Origin: GCA-002708315 sp964460905
GTDB taxonomy: Bacteria; Bacteroidota; Bacteroidia; Bacteroidales; F082
Assembly (NCBI GenBank): GCA_964460905.1
Contig: CAYWRM010000005.1
Span: 1 to 64,000, forward strand
Direction of reading: 5' to 3'
Length of the DNA stretch: 64,000 nt
Both the position numbers and the translations under genes were made by a program. Positions 19,587-28,329 of the stretch are shown in pieces. The notes beneath the pieces are model-generated. The model was not told the DNA's origin. It made no database searches and was given only the letters and a program-made list of their open reading frames with translations. Every line of letters begins with the position of its first letter. Position 1 is the stretch's first letter.

Positions 19587-20177
19587 CTAATTCTCCTTTA
19601 GTTGATTGTATTTTTTGTCAATAATATCTGATGCACATTCAAATATTTTATCAATTGAATTACAACCTTCAACTTCATAATATTTTCCCTGTTCTTTGTA
19701 TCGTTCTATTAATGGGAAAGTTTCTGCTTTATATATTTTAAGCCTGTTTTTAATAACGTCTTCAGTATCATCTTTTCTGCCCTCAATTTGTGCACGCTTT
19801 AATAATCGTTCAACAACCACATCATCTTCAACTGTAAGAGAAAGCACCATTGAAATTGAAGTGTTGTCTTTGGTAAGAATATTATCTAAATCAACTGCTT
19901 GATCAATTGTGCGAGGAAATCCGTCAAAAATAAATCCATTGGAGTTTTTGTTCTTAACTAAGGCTGACTCAAGGATCTTTATTATTAAATCATAAGGCAC
20001 TAATTCGCCTTTTTCAACAATTGATTTTAACTGAATACCAAACTCTGAGCTTGATTTGATTTCCTTACGGATAATATCCCCGGTTGAAATGTGAACAAGA
20101 TTGTATTTCTCGGTAATTTTTGATGATTGTGTTCCCTTGCCACATCCAGGAGGGCCAAATATGATAATGTTTAGCAT
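19587..20177 (-). CDS. adk: Adenylate kinase (short-LID)
   Basis: Phosphotransfer between ATP and AMP. P-loop GPPGCGKGT at residues 8-16, AMP-site STGD and FIFDGFPRTIDQA. The LID region is short (RAQIEGRKDDTEDVIKNR) with no zinc Cys, typical of Bacteroidota Adk. Length is 196 aa. Divergent from the DUF4271-hemD pair, with its own -7 element. Confidence 0.96.
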   Translation of the reverse strand: MLNIIIFGPPGCGKGTQSSKITEKYNLVHISTGDIIRKEIKSSSEFGIQLKSIVEKGELVPYDLIIKILESALVKNKNSNGFIFDGFPRTIDQAVDLDNILTKDNTSISMVLSLTVEDDVVVERLLKRAQIEGRKDDTEDVIKNRLKIYKAETFPLIERYKEQGKYYEVEGCNSIDKIFECASDIIDKKYNQLKEN

Positions 20178-20202
20178 AAGATATATGTTTATTATTACTG
20201 CT

Positions 20203-20210
20203 CAAATATA
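20203..20210 (-). promoter_or_regulatory. -7 element (TATATTTG, minus strand) for adk
   Basis: Minus-strand TAnnTTTG match 26 bp upstream of the adk ATG; predicted leader about 20 nt. Confidence 0.6.
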
Positions 20211-20299
20211 ATGAAAATTTTAAAAATTGTTAATTAATTAACAGAAAAATTGTTATTCTTATATTCTTACAAAGATGCCTCCATTTTCAAGTGATTTTT

Positions 20300-20307
20300 T
20301 ACATTTG
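20300..20307 (+). promoter_or_regulatory. -7 element (TACATTTG) that fixes the DUF4271 start
   Basis: TAnnTTTG match. Because it lies inside the longest reading frame (which opens at 20275), it argues that translation starts at the downstream ATG at 20338. Confidence 0.6.
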
Positions 20308-20337
20308 CAAAGGAGTTATTCTTGTAATTGTTTAATA

Positions 20338-21147
20338 ATGACAGACAGCTTACTATATTATTTGAATGTATTACAGAATAGTGATACTATTAACAATAAT
20401 TTTACAATTGCTGATACAACCATTGTATCGCAAGTTGAAAATTTAACCTTTCTCCAATTTGATAATGTTGATATAAATCCAACATTATATTTTGCCAGCT
20501 CAAATACTGATGTCATCACATATATACTATTTGTATTATTGGGTGTTATTTCTGTAATTTGGTATTTTTTACCTGAAAAACTTTCAACTATTCTATCGTT
20601 AAGATTAGTTAGTAAACTTCAAAGAGTAGGAGATAGCGACACAAAAGTTATTGGAGCCTTTGTTTCAAGTTTTTTTTGGTTAAATTTTATAGTATCATTA
20701 GGCATTTTTATTATGCTCATTTTACAATTATTTTTTGAAAAAGAAATCACTGATTTTTCTATTTATAGTTTGCTGAGCATTATTTATTTGATTTTGCTAG
20801 TGTTAATATTATATAGATACATAATAATTAGGGGGTCAGCATTTTTATTTCAAACACATAAATTAATGATAGAGCAGTTGGAGATTAGTAGAAATATTCA
20901 GTTTCTATCAGGCGTGTTGTTGGTTCCTATAATATTGGTTATATTGTACATTGGAGGTGATTTTTTCATATATATTGGCATAGGAGTAATAATTCTATTA
21001 CAAGCTTATAGAATTCTACAATTAGTCATTATTGGAAAATCAAGTACAATTTTTTCGACAGTACATATTATTTTGTACCTTTGCACGCTCGAAATAGTAC
21101 CTGTTTTGGTACTTGTAAGATTGATAGGTAACGGTTCTGTAATATAA
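20338..21147 (+). CDS. DUF4271 membrane protein
   Basis: About 269 aa. After an N-terminal part of about 60 residues with no membrane segment come some seven hydrophobic segments (TYILFVLLGVISVIWYF, IVSLGIFIMLILQLFF, FFIYIGIGVIILLQAYR and others). This matches DUF4271, a Bacteroidota family regularly found directly before uroporphyrinogen-III synthase, as here. Function unknown. I start it at the ATG at 20338 because a promoter-like element lies between 20275 and there. The gap to hemD is 58 bp. Confidence 0.82.
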   Translation: MTDSLLYYLNVLQNSDTINNNFTIADTTIVSQVENLTFLQFDNVDINPTLYFASSNTDVITYILFVLLGVISVIWYFLPEKLSTILSLRLVSKLQRVGDSDTKVIGAFVSSFFWLNFIVSLGIFIMLILQLFFEKEITDFSIYSLLSIIYLILLVLILYRYIIIRGSAFLFQTHKLMIEQLEISRNIQFLSGVLLVPIILVILYIGGDFFIYIGIGVIILLQAYRILQLVIIGKSSTIFSTVHIILYLCTLEIVPVLVLVRLIGNGSVI

Positions 21148-21205
21148 AACATTATGGTGGTTAACACCATAGGTGTTCTGTTAGGAACAAAAAACATCTG
21201 AAGCA

Positions 21206-21979
21206 TTGAAGGTAAAAAATATTTTAGTTTCCCAACCTAAACCTGCTGACATGGATAAATCACCTTACGGTGAATTATGCAGGAAATTTAATGTGAATAT
21301 TGATTTTCATAAGTTTATAACTATTGAAGGAATAAGTGCTCAGGAATTTAGAAAGGCTAAAGGAGCTTTTAATGGGCATACTGCAGTAATATTGACTAGC
21401 CGCCATGCTGTTGATCATTTTTTTAGGATGGCTAAGGAATTAAGATTTGAAATACCTGATTCCCTTAAGTATTTCTGTATATCTGAATCTACTGCATACT
21501 ATTTGCAAAAGTATGTGCAGTACAGGAAAAGAAAGATATTTTATGGCAAGCAAAATTTTGCTGATTTAATGAGTGTGATAAAAAAGCATAGCGAAGAAAA
21601 ATTTCTAGTTCCTTCTTCAGATATTCATAAGCAAACAATGTTTAAGTTATTGGATGCTGACAAGATAAACTATTCCAATGCAGTTATATACCGTACTGTT
21701 GCCAGTAATTTATCTGATGTTGAAATATCCAAATATGATTTGGTAATTTTCTTTAGCCCTGCCGGAATTAAATCACTGCAAAATAATTTTCCTGATTATG
21801 AACAGTCTGATAAATTAATTGCCGCTTTTGGGCCAACAACTGCCAAAGCGGTTAAGGATGCTGGACTTAATCTTACCATTCTTGCACCTACACAGTCGGC
21901 TCCATCAATGACAATGGCCATCGATGAGTTTCTAACTAAGCAAATAAAAGACAGGAGAAGAAACGGTCGTAAACAATAG
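21206..21979 (+). CDS. hemD: Uroporphyrinogen-III synthase
   Basis: Closes hydroxymethylbilane to uroporphyrinogen III in heme and siroheme synthesis, needed for the many cytochromes encoded downstream. At 257 aa it has the two-lobe HemD pattern: VSQPKP near the start, AVILTSRHAVDHFF and the C-terminal VIFFSPAGIKSL and AAFGPTTAKAVKDAG. The start is TTG at 21206, giving MKVKNILVSQP, the usual Bacteroidota beginning; no upstream ATG fits. Confidence 0.9.
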   Translation: MKVKNILVSQPKPADMDKSPYGELCRKFNVNIDFHKFITIEGISAQEFRKAKGAFNGHTAVILTSRHAVDHFFRMAKELRFEIPDSLKYFCISESTAYYLQKYVQYRKRKIFYGKQNFADLMSVIKKHSEEKFLVPSSDIHKQTMFKLLDADKINYSNAVIYRTVASNLSDVEISKYDLVIFFSPAGIKSLQNNFPDYEQSDKLIAAFGPTTAKAVKDAGLNLTILAPTQSAPSMTMAIDEFLTKQIKDRRRNGRKQ

Positions 21980-21993
21980 ACGTACTACTTAGT

Positions 21994-22446
21994 TTACTCT
22001 TTCATTTTTGTATCTATTATAATAGTTACCGGACCGCTGTTTGTTAGTTTTATATCCATCATAGCTCCAAACTCACCTGTTTTAACATTTGTAGATATCA
22101 GTTTATCAAGCTCTTTAATAAATTTCTCGTAAAGAGGAATAGCTTTTTCAGGTCGTGCTGCATTAATGTATGATGGTCGGTTTCCTTTTTTTGTTTTTGA
22201 GTGTAATGTAAATTGACTTACAATAAGAGCCTCTCCTTTAATATCAATTAATGAGAGATTCATTATTCCTTCATCATCATCAAATATACGTAGCTGAGCA
22301 ATTTTTTTGCTTAACCAAATCACATCTTCAGATTCATCAGAGTTTTCTATTCCTAATAGTACTAGTAAACCTGTATTGATACTTGATTTAACCTGTTTAT
22401 CTATTGTAACTGATGCATTTTTAACTCTTTGAATTACTGCTCTCAT
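21994..22446 (-). CDS. dtd: D-aminoacyl-tRNA deacylase
   Basis: Removes D-amino acids mischarged onto tRNA. The family start MRAVIQRVKNASV begins at the ATG at 22446; a longer frame from 22479 adds 11 residues with no family support. Conserved blocks LIVSQFTLHSKTKKGNRPSY (active-site SQFTL) and the Gly-cisPro type TNSGPVTIIID are present. Length 150 aa is normal. Converges on hemD with 14 bp between. Confidence 0.94.
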   Translation of the reverse strand: MRAVIQRVKNASVTIDKQVKSSINTGLLVLLGIENSDESEDVIWLSKKIAQLRIFDDDEGIMNLSLIDIKGEALIVSQFTLHSKTKKGNRPSYINAARPEKAIPLYEKFIKELDKLISTNVKTGEFGAMMDIKLTNSGPVTIIIDTKMKE

Positions 22447-22565
22447 ATTCTTTTTGTATGTGAATACCCAATTAAACATTGTCCAAAAACAAATTATGTT
22501 CTGGGTATATTAAATTTTATAATTTATTTCTTAGTTGTATCACTATTTTTCGATCTGCAATTTAT

Positions 22566-22573
22566 TAATTTTG
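22566..22573 (+). promoter_or_regulatory. -7 element (TAATTTTG) for pdxJ
   Basis: TAnnTTTG match 16 bp before the pdxJ ATG, implying a leader of only about 12 nt. Confidence 0.6.
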
Positions 22574-22589
22574 TAGAAAACAAAATGTA

Positions 22590-23312
22590 ATGGTTAGATT
22601 AAGTGTAAATATTAACAAAATAGCAACCTTGCGTAATGCACGGGGAGGAAATCAACCTGATTTAGTGAAGGTGGCAATTGATTGTGAAGCGTTTGGTGCA
22701 CAGGGAATAACTGTTCATCCTCGGCCTGATGAGCGTCATATTAGATATGATGACGTCTCACTATTAAAAAATGTTGTTAAAACAGAATTTAATATCGAAG
22801 GCAACCCCACTCCTGAATTTATAGAATTAGTAATAATAAATAAACCTAACCAGGTTACTTTGGTGCCCGATGATCCCGGGCAGCTAACTTCTGATCACGG
22901 TTGGGATACAATTAAAAACAAAGAGTTTCTTATAGATGTTATTGGTAGATTTAAAGAGGCTGGGATTCGTACATCAATTTTTGTTGACCCCATTCTAAAA
23001 CAGGTTGAAGGAGCTGTTAACACCGGCACTGATAGAATTGAATTGTATACCGAAAGTTATGCTACGGAATATGAAAATGATAGGAGCGCAGCAATTAAAC
23101 CTTTTGTTGAAGCAGCATTTAGGGCAAGAGAACTTGGCCTGGGACTAAATGCAGGGCATGATCTGAGTCTTGAAAACCTTAATTACTTCATAAAAAATAT
23201 TCCATGGATTGATGAAGCATCTATTGGCCATGCTTTAATCTGCGATTCATTATATTATGGGCTTGATAATACTATTCAGCTTTATTTACGTAAATTGAAA
23301 GTTGGTAACTAA
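22590..23312 (+). CDS. pdxJ: Pyridoxine 5'-phosphate synthase
   Basis: Condenses 1-deoxyxylulose-5-phosphate with 3-amino-2-oxopropyl phosphate in vitamin B6 synthesis. The start MVRLSVNINKIATLRNARGG is the PdxJ signature. Further conserved blocks are GITVHPRPDERHI, EGNPTPEF, TLVPDDPGQLTSDHGWD, NAGHDLSLEN and SIGHALI. Length 240 aa is standard. Monocistronic by spacing. Confidence 0.96.
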   Translation: MVRLSVNINKIATLRNARGGNQPDLVKVAIDCEAFGAQGITVHPRPDERHIRYDDVSLLKNVVKTEFNIEGNPTPEFIELVIINKPNQVTLVPDDPGQLTSDHGWDTIKNKEFLIDVIGRFKEAGIRTSIFVDPILKQVEGAVNTGTDRIELYTESYATEYENDRSAAIKPFVEAAFRARELGLGLNAGHDLSLENLNYFIKNIPWIDEASIGHALICDSLYYGLDNTIQLYLRKLKVGN

Positions 23313-23418
23313 GAATTTTATTTTTTAAATAGAATGGTCTATAAGGTGAACTTATGGCAGATAGTTTCTAAGGCATGATATTTGAAAACTATATCTTTTT
23401 AAGATAAAGAAAATAATC

Positions 23419-23715
23419 ATGAGTAAATTTAATGAAATAATAAATTCTGATATCCCGGTATTAATTGATTTTTCTGCCCATTGGTGTCAACCATGCAAAA
23501 TGATGCCTCCAATATTAAAAGAAGTAAAAAAGCAGCTTGGTGATAAAATCAGAATCCTTAAAATTGATGTTGATAAAAATCCTTCAATAGCCCAAAAACA
23601 TCAAATACAAAGTGTACCAACAATGATGGTTTTTAAAAATGGAAATATTGTATTTCGCCAATCGGGAGTTATGCAAGCTGTCCAGATTGTACAAATGTTA
23701 CAGCAATTTACTTAA
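23419..23715 (+). CDS. Thioredoxin-family protein
   Basis: Small cytoplasmic thioredoxin of 98 aa without signal peptide. Active site WCQPCK near residue 22 (Gln-Pro instead of the usual Gly-Pro between the Cys), cis-Pro in SVPTMMVFKNG, and the DVDKNP block. General disulfide or persulfide reductant; the CQPC variant may shift its redox potential. The next gene is on the opposite strand only 1 bp away. Confidence 0.88.
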   Translation: MSKFNEIINSDIPVLIDFSAHWCQPCKMMPPILKEVKKQLGDKIRILKIDVDKNPSIAQKHQIQSVPTMMVFKNGNIVFRQSGVMQAVQIVQMLQQFT

Positions 23716-23716
23716 A

Positions 23717-24073
23717 CTAAATTTTTGCTTTAAAAAATACCGATGTAATAAGCTCAATTAAAAACCCATAAATAATACCCATAACAACAGTTGAAATGGC
23801 AAGCATTTCAGGTGTAAATTCAGGGTTTACAGGTCCCATCATTGTACCAAATGCAGTAGGCAGACTAAAAATAAATCCCATAACTATTCCGTTGATGGCC
23901 CAATTTTTCATAGAAAAGCGGCTTATGCCAATTCCAAATCCCATCAATGTACGGCTTGCAATAATGGATATACCAAGCCATGTTTCAATTCCACCCGATC
24001 CACTACAAGCAAAACCAAAGCAAACAAAGCCAAACAAAAGCCCACTCAATGTCGCAATAATTAGTCGTTTCAT
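23717..24073 (-). CDS. Small membrane protein, unknown
   Basis: 118 aa with a signal-like N-terminus and three to four hydrophobic segments. Gly-rich turns (GSGGIETW, GFGIGISRF) are visible but I recognise no family. It converges on the thioredoxin gene. The coding case is good: hydrophobic periodicity throughout, and the opposite-strand frame over it lacks family features. Confidence 0.6.
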   Translation of the reverse strand: MKRLIIATLSGLLFGFVCFGFACSGSGGIETWLGISIIASRTLMGFGIGISRFSMKNWAINGIVMGFIFSLPTAFGTMMGPVNPEFTPEMLAISTVVMGIIYGFLIELITSVFFKAKI

Positions 24074-24173
24074 AATATTATTTTTTATTGATTTGTGGAG
24101 TAAAAGTAGTAATTTTATATCAATATAAGAAGCTGTATAATTTTTACATGCTTGTTTAACAAGTTACTAACTT

Positions 24174-24629
24174 ATGAAAATTGATGATGTAATAATTAAG
24201 CCGATAGGTATCATACATACACCTTATGTTATTGGTGATACCATCCCACGCCAGGGAAGATTTTCTGAAAAAACGGAAGGTTATATCGAATTGGAAATTA
24301 AGTTTATTGATGGATTACTGGATTTAGATACGTTTACTCATGCGATGTTGTTTTTTTATTTTCATAAATCTAAATTTTATGATCTGGTTCAGAAACCGAA
24401 AAGAGATAATATTCCCCGTGGTATTTTTGCTACCAGAACTCCACAACGACCAACTGGAATTGGTTTAACAACTGTTAAGATGAAATCGATAAAGGATAAT
24501 ATTATTGAATTTTTTGGGGCAGATATGATAGATGGGACACCTCTGTTAGATATAAAACCTTATATTCCGGATATTGATAGTTATCCACAGGCAGGTAGAG
24601 GATGGCTTAAGGATATTGTGATTAAGTAA
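24174..24629 (+). CDS. TrmO-like tRNA methyltransferase
   Basis: UPF0066/TrmO family, 151 aa. TrmO methylates t6A37 in certain tRNAs using SAM. The start IIKPIGIIHTPY and the blocks FATRTPQRPTGIGLTTVK and GTPLLDIKPYIPDID are the family core. The C-terminal extension of longer TrmO proteins is missing, which is common in this family. A poly-C tract follows the gene. Confidence 0.85.
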   Translation: MKIDDVIIKPIGIIHTPYVIGDTIPRQGRFSEKTEGYIELEIKFIDGLLDLDTFTHAMLFFYFHKSKFYDLVQKPKRDNIPRGIFATRTPQRPTGIGLTTVKMKSIKDNIIEFFGADMIDGTPLLDIKPYIPDIDSYPQAGRGWLKDIVIK

Positions 24630-24645
24630 TATATAGATACATAGA

Positions 24646-24655
24646 CCCCCCCCCC
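24646..24655 (+). repeat. Homopolymeric C10 tract
   Basis: Ten consecutive C in an otherwise very A/T-rich intergenic stretch, 28-37 bp upstream of the -7 element of the channel gene. Tracts of this kind slip during replication. Confidence 0.85.
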
Positions 24656-24682
24656 TTTAATAATACAATATTTTGAAAAATG

Positions 24683-24690
24683 TATATTTG
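24683..24690 (+). promoter_or_regulatory. -7 element (TATATTTG) for the channel gene
   Basis: TAnnTTTG match 36 bp before the start at 24726. The C10 tract lies at and just above the place a -33 element would occupy. Confidence 0.6.
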
Positions 24691-24725
24691 TCGCAATGAT
24701 TAATTGAAATAAATTAAGATAGATT

Positions 24726-25799
24726 ATGAGATATTCATATTTAAAAGTTCAACTAGTATTGCTTTTATTGTTCCTACCTACATTATTTGCTAATTCAGCA
24801 AATGAGGAGCTAAAAGTTGGATTTCAGGTAAAACCACCATTTGTTATCGAAAATAACAACCAATACAGTGGGGTTTGTATCGATCTATGGAAAAAAGTAG
24901 CAGATTCACTAGATATTAATTTTTCATTTAAGAAGTATGAATTGGATGAATTATTGCAGTCTGTTGAAAATGGAGATGTTAATATTGCTATCTCTCCGCT
25001 GACAGTAACAGCTTCCAGAATTCAAAAGTTTGGTTTTACCCAACCATATTATATAACGAATCTTGCTTTTGCCACAAAAGTTGAAAAAACCAATGACATA
25101 TTAGCTTTCTTATCTGACTTGTTTTCAATATCTTTTCTTAAGGCTTTTATTCCCCTTTTTATGATAATCTTAATTTTTGGTGTAATTGTTTGGTTATTGG
25201 AAAATAAACGGAATACGGAACAATTCCGAAAGGGTATTAGTGGTGTTGGCGATGGAATATGGTGGTCGGCAACAACAATGTCAACTGTTGGTTATGGAGA
25301 TAAAGCCCCTACTACTGTTTGGGGGAGAATATTAGGTATGATTTGGATGTTTACTGCTGTTATAGTTATTTCTGGGCTTACGGCTAGCATTTCATCCAGC
25401 CTGACTGTTCATAACCTTAAATCGGAAGTTAGTAGTTTTGAGGATCTTAGAAAGATAGATGTTGGTTGTGTTGCAGGTACAGGTACAGCCGAATTTCTTG
25501 ATCATTATAAAATTAAATATACTAACTACAATAATGTTAATGATGGGTTGAAGGCTGTAAATGATGGTACTATCAAAGCTTTTGTTTATGATGATGCCAT
25601 ACTAAATTATTATGTGCAATTATCTAAATTTGATGAAGTTATAAAAGTGATCCCAAGCTCTTACTTTAAGGAATATTTCAGCTTTGCCTCCAATGATAAT
25701 GTATTGTTAAAAAGGATAAGTGAAGTCCTAATTGGGATTATTGAAAGTGATGGGTGGGAAAGTGACCTGGAAAAATACCACATTGAATACAGAAATTAA
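24726..25799 (+). CDS. GluR0-like ligand-gated potassium channel
   Basis: Prokaryotic ionotropic-glutamate-receptor architecture in 357 aa: signal peptide (about residues 1-23), first half of an amino-acid-type periplasmic binding domain, TM1 near 139-158, a pore loop with K+ filter TVGYGD at residues 187-192, TM2 near 202-222, then the second half of the binding domain (CVAGTGTAEFL) to the end. Ligand binding should gate K+ flux. The ligand is not readable. It is a single gene with its own promoter. Confidence 0.88.
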   Translation: MRYSYLKVQLVLLLLFLPTLFANSANEELKVGFQVKPPFVIENNNQYSGVCIDLWKKVADSLDINFSFKKYELDELLQSVENGDVNIAISPLTVTASRIQKFGFTQPYYITNLAFATKVEKTNDILAFLSDLFSISFLKAFIPLFMIILIFGVIVWLLENKRNTEQFRKGISGVGDGIWWSATTMSTVGYGDKAPTTVWGRILGMIWMFTAVIVISGLTASISSSLTVHNLKSEVSSFEDLRKIDVGCVAGTGTAEFLDHYKIKYTNYNNVNDGLKAVNDGTIKAFVYDDAILNYYVQLSKFDEVIKVIPSSYFKEYFSFASNDNVLLKRISEVLIGIIESDGWESDLEKYHIEYRN

Positions 25800-25883
25800 A
25801 GTACTATTAGCATTGTTTGATACACATATAGTGTAAGTGATGAGAAAATACTTTAATCTGAAGGTTCCTGGCTCTGAGATTAG

Positions 25884-26417
25884 CTAAAATAGTACATTAG
25901 TAATTGGATACCACATTGCAGCAATTAACAGGGCTGTTAGAAAGGGTCTATTGAGGTTTTCCCACCGATAGTTGTGGTTTACAACTGCCTGATAACCATG
26001 ATTAAGTGCTGAAAAGAACATAAAGAAAAGAAACGTTAACATGATAGTGACTTCGGCATTTGTACCCCAGTTTGCAAAATAAACAACAAGCGAAATAACT
26101 GCGTACGATAATAATGCAATACGTGACTGGTAAGCGTAACCTCCGTCATTTTTAAATCCTTTTTCAGCGGCAGATTGCTTGCCAAAAAACAATCCTTCAA
26201 TGGCTGAAGTACCTGATATTGATACGATAATCCAAGGTGTTAGGATGTGAAGCACTGATTCAGCAGGAGTACCGGTTGACATTCCTACATAATAGGCCCA
26301 ATAAATTCCAAAGCTTGCCCCTGCGATACGTAATATCTCTATAATTTTTATAATCATGGTATGGTATTGTTGATTTTGAATTTCAAAATTAGTTAATATT
26401 TCATTAATATTTGTCAC
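25884..26417 (-). CDS. Four-helix membrane protein, unknown
   Basis: 177 aa with four to five hydrophobic segments (IIKIIEILRIAGASFGIYWAYY, IALLSYAVISLVVYF, VTIMLTFLFFMFFSAL and a C-terminal one). A conserved-looking NHGYQAVVNHNYRWEN segment follows TM3. No motif that I can tie to a function. It converges on the channel gene and is divergent from the hydrolase. Confidence 0.65.
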   Translation of the reverse strand: MTNINEILTNFEIQNQQYHTMIIKIIEILRIAGASFGIYWAYYVGMSTGTPAESVLHILTPWIIVSISGTSAIEGLFFGKQSAAEKGFKNDGGYAYQSRIALLSYAVISLVVYFANWGTNAEVTIMLTFLFFMFFSALNHGYQAVVNHNYRWENLNRPFLTALLIAAMWYPITNVLF

Positions 26418-26506
26418 TTGTTTTAAAAAAGCAACATTGAATCTTTCTGCTCAAAACAAATAAGGATTTGGCAATAACATAAAATTAAACATCTACGCCA
26501 TTTTAT

Positions 26507-26514
26507 TAATTTTG
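26507..26514 (+). promoter_or_regulatory. -7 element (TAATTTTG) only 5 bp before a start codon
   Basis: TAnnTTTG match ending 4 bp before the ATG at 26519. With the usual spacing the transcript would begin at or next to the A of the ATG, so the mRNA may be leaderless. Confidence 0.5.
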
Positions 26515-26518
26515 TGGT

Positions 26519-27319
26519 ATGGAATTATTTTACCGTCGATTTGGCGAAAAGGGAAATCAACAAATAATAATACTCCATGGCTTATTTGGAGTCTCGGATA
26601 ACTGGGTTAGTTATGCAAGGCGAATAGCAATGGAAGGATTTGAGGTTTTTGTTGTTGATCAGCGTAACCATGGACAATCACCCCAAAGTAATAATTTTAA
26701 TTATTTAGCTTTAACAGATGACTTGTTTGACTTTATTGATGAGCATGAAATTGAGGATCCCATACTGATTGGACATTCTATGGGAGGAAAAGTGGTAATG
26801 CGTTTTGCACTGGAAAATCCACATTTGGTTAAAAAACTTGTGGTTGTTGATATTACTCTTAAAGCATATGGACCCCGAAAACATCACAGGAAGATTATTG
26901 ATGCCATGAAAGGTGTTGATTTAAGTACAGTAGATAATAGGGGAGAAGTAGAAAAAATGTTGACGGATTTTATTCCTGAATTACGCATACGTCAGTTTAT
27001 AATGAAAAATCTACATCGTAAAGATAAAAATGAATTTGAGTGGCGTATATATATTGACGGTATAGATAATAATTTGGATCAGATGTTTGATGCCATTGAT
27101 ACAATTACAAAATTTGAAAAACCTACTTTGTTTATAAAAGGTGGAGCATCTGATTATATCTTATTGGAAGATTTTCCGCAAATCAGGTATAACTTTCCCA
27201 ATGCCGAAATAATTACAATTGAAGGAGCAAGCCATTGGGTGCATGTTGAGGCAATGGAAAGGTTCTATCAGCTTACTATGGGTTTTGCAACAGGAAATCC
27301 TTCTTGGTATAAAGTTTAA
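26519..27319 (+). CDS. Alpha/beta hydrolase (YbfF-like esterase)
   Basis: Cytoplasmic 266-aa alpha/beta-hydrolase. Oxyanion HGLFG (residues 20-24), strand DQRNHGQS, nucleophile elbow GHSMGG with Ser near 89, and catalytic His in GASHWVHVEAMERF. Closest by motif order to YbfF-type esterases acting on short acyl thioesters or esters. Its ATG follows a -7 element so closely that a leaderless mRNA is likely. Converges on tatC with an 11-bp gap. Confidence 0.88.
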   Translation: MELFYRRFGEKGNQQIIILHGLFGVSDNWVSYARRIAMEGFEVFVVDQRNHGQSPQSNNFNYLALTDDLFDFIDEHEIEDPILIGHSMGGKVVMRFALENPHLVKKLVVVDITLKAYGPRKHHRKIIDAMKGVDLSTVDNRGEVEKMLTDFIPELRIRQFIMKNLHRKDKNEFEWRIYIDGIDNNLDQMFDAIDTITKFEKPTLFIKGGASDYILLEDFPQIRYNFPNAEIITIEGASHWVHVEAMERFYQLTMGFATGNPSWYKV

Positions 27320-27330
27320 AAAGCCAGGTG

Positions 27331-28164
27331 TCAGGCTAACTCTTCTTGAGATTTCTTGTAAATTCTATTCGATACGCCAATACTAAATTCGTACAATACA
27401 ATTAGAGGCAAAACAACAAGTATCTGGCTAAACATATCAGGAGGAGTAATAATAGCCGAAAGTATCAACATGATAACATACATATACTTTCTATTATTTT
27501 TCATAAACTCAGGTGTAATTACACCTATTTTAGTGAGGAAGTAAACCAGAATTGGCAGCTCAAAAACCAGGCCTACTGCAAAAGTTACAGAAACAACTGT
27601 GCTAATATAAGATGTTAAGGATATTTGATTGTAGACAGATTCACTAACCTGATATGTACCCAAAAAATTAACTGTTAATGGCACAATTAAAAAATAACTA
27701 AACAATATACCAGTTAAAAATAATACCGAGCTTATGAATACACCACCACTTGAATGTTTTCTTTCTTTTTCTTTCATTGCAGGTTTAATAAACCGCCATA
27801 TTTCCCAAAGAACATATGGAAAAGCCAGTATAAAACCTGCAACTATTGAAATATACATATGAGTAAGAAACTGCCCAGACATCTTAATGTTAATAATTTG
27901 AAGCTTCATATCCTTAATGCATAGTGCGTTTAACGATAACCAATCTCCAAGTTGGCAAAGAGCTCTGTTTGTAATAAAATCGGAACTGCTGGGGGCAAGT
28001 ATAATATAATCAAAAATAATTTCACGGTTAATAAAGGCAATAATAGCTAGCAGAACAACTGCAATAAGTGATCTCATTATATGCCATCTCAGCTCATCGA
28101 GGTGATCCCAAAAAGTCATCACCTTTTCTTTTGGTTCTTTATTTTTCGTGTTTATTTCTTCCAT
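27331..28164 (-). CDS. tatC: Twin-arginine translocase subunit TatC
   Basis: Core of the Tat exporter, six helices, about 277 aa. The Tat signature FWDHLDELRWHIMRSL is near the N-terminus, with FALPYVLWEIWRFIKPA-like, FELPIL and MLILSAIITPPDMFSQ segments. A longer frame opens at 28221, but a minus-strand promoter element at 28181-28188 lies inside it, so I start at the ATG at 28164. Tat substrates are encoded in the same island: the molybdoenzyme (RRDFIK) and the Rieske protein (RRYFIK). Confidence 0.94.
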   Translation of the reverse strand: MEEINTKNKEPKEKVMTFWDHLDELRWHIMRSLIAVVLLAIIAFINREIIFDYIILAPSSSDFITNRALCQLGDWLSLNALCIKDMKLQIINIKMSGQFLTHMYISIVAGFILAFPYVLWEIWRFIKPAMKEKERKHSSGGVFISSVLFLTGILFSYFLIVPLTVNFLGTYQVSESVYNQISLTSYISTVVSVTFAVGLVFELPILVYFLTKIGVITPEFMKNNRKYMYVIMLILSAIITPPDMFSQILVVLPLIVLYEFSIGVSNRIYKKSQEELA

Positions 28165-28180
28165 TTTGTACTTGAATTCA

Positions 28181-28188
28181 CAAAAGTA
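28181..28188 (-). promoter_or_regulatory. -7 element (TACTTTTG, minus strand) for tatC
   Basis: TAnnTTTG match 17 bp upstream of the preferred tatC ATG; it rules out the upstream in-frame start. Confidence 0.6.
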
Positions 28189-28329
28189 AAAAACCTCTCC
28201 ATTATTGAAGAGGTTTTTCATTTCTATTTGTAAGAAAACTCGTTTTTCTTTTTGTAGTAAGTATACTTATCAATTGTTTAATGAGTACTTGTCCTTTCAA
28301 GAAGAAAAAACCTGAAAAGTTAAGTGCTT

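Noticed and set aside
28165..28221. Upstream in-frame extension of tatC
   Set aside because: A minus-strand -7 element lies within it, and TatC homologs start near the downstream Met.
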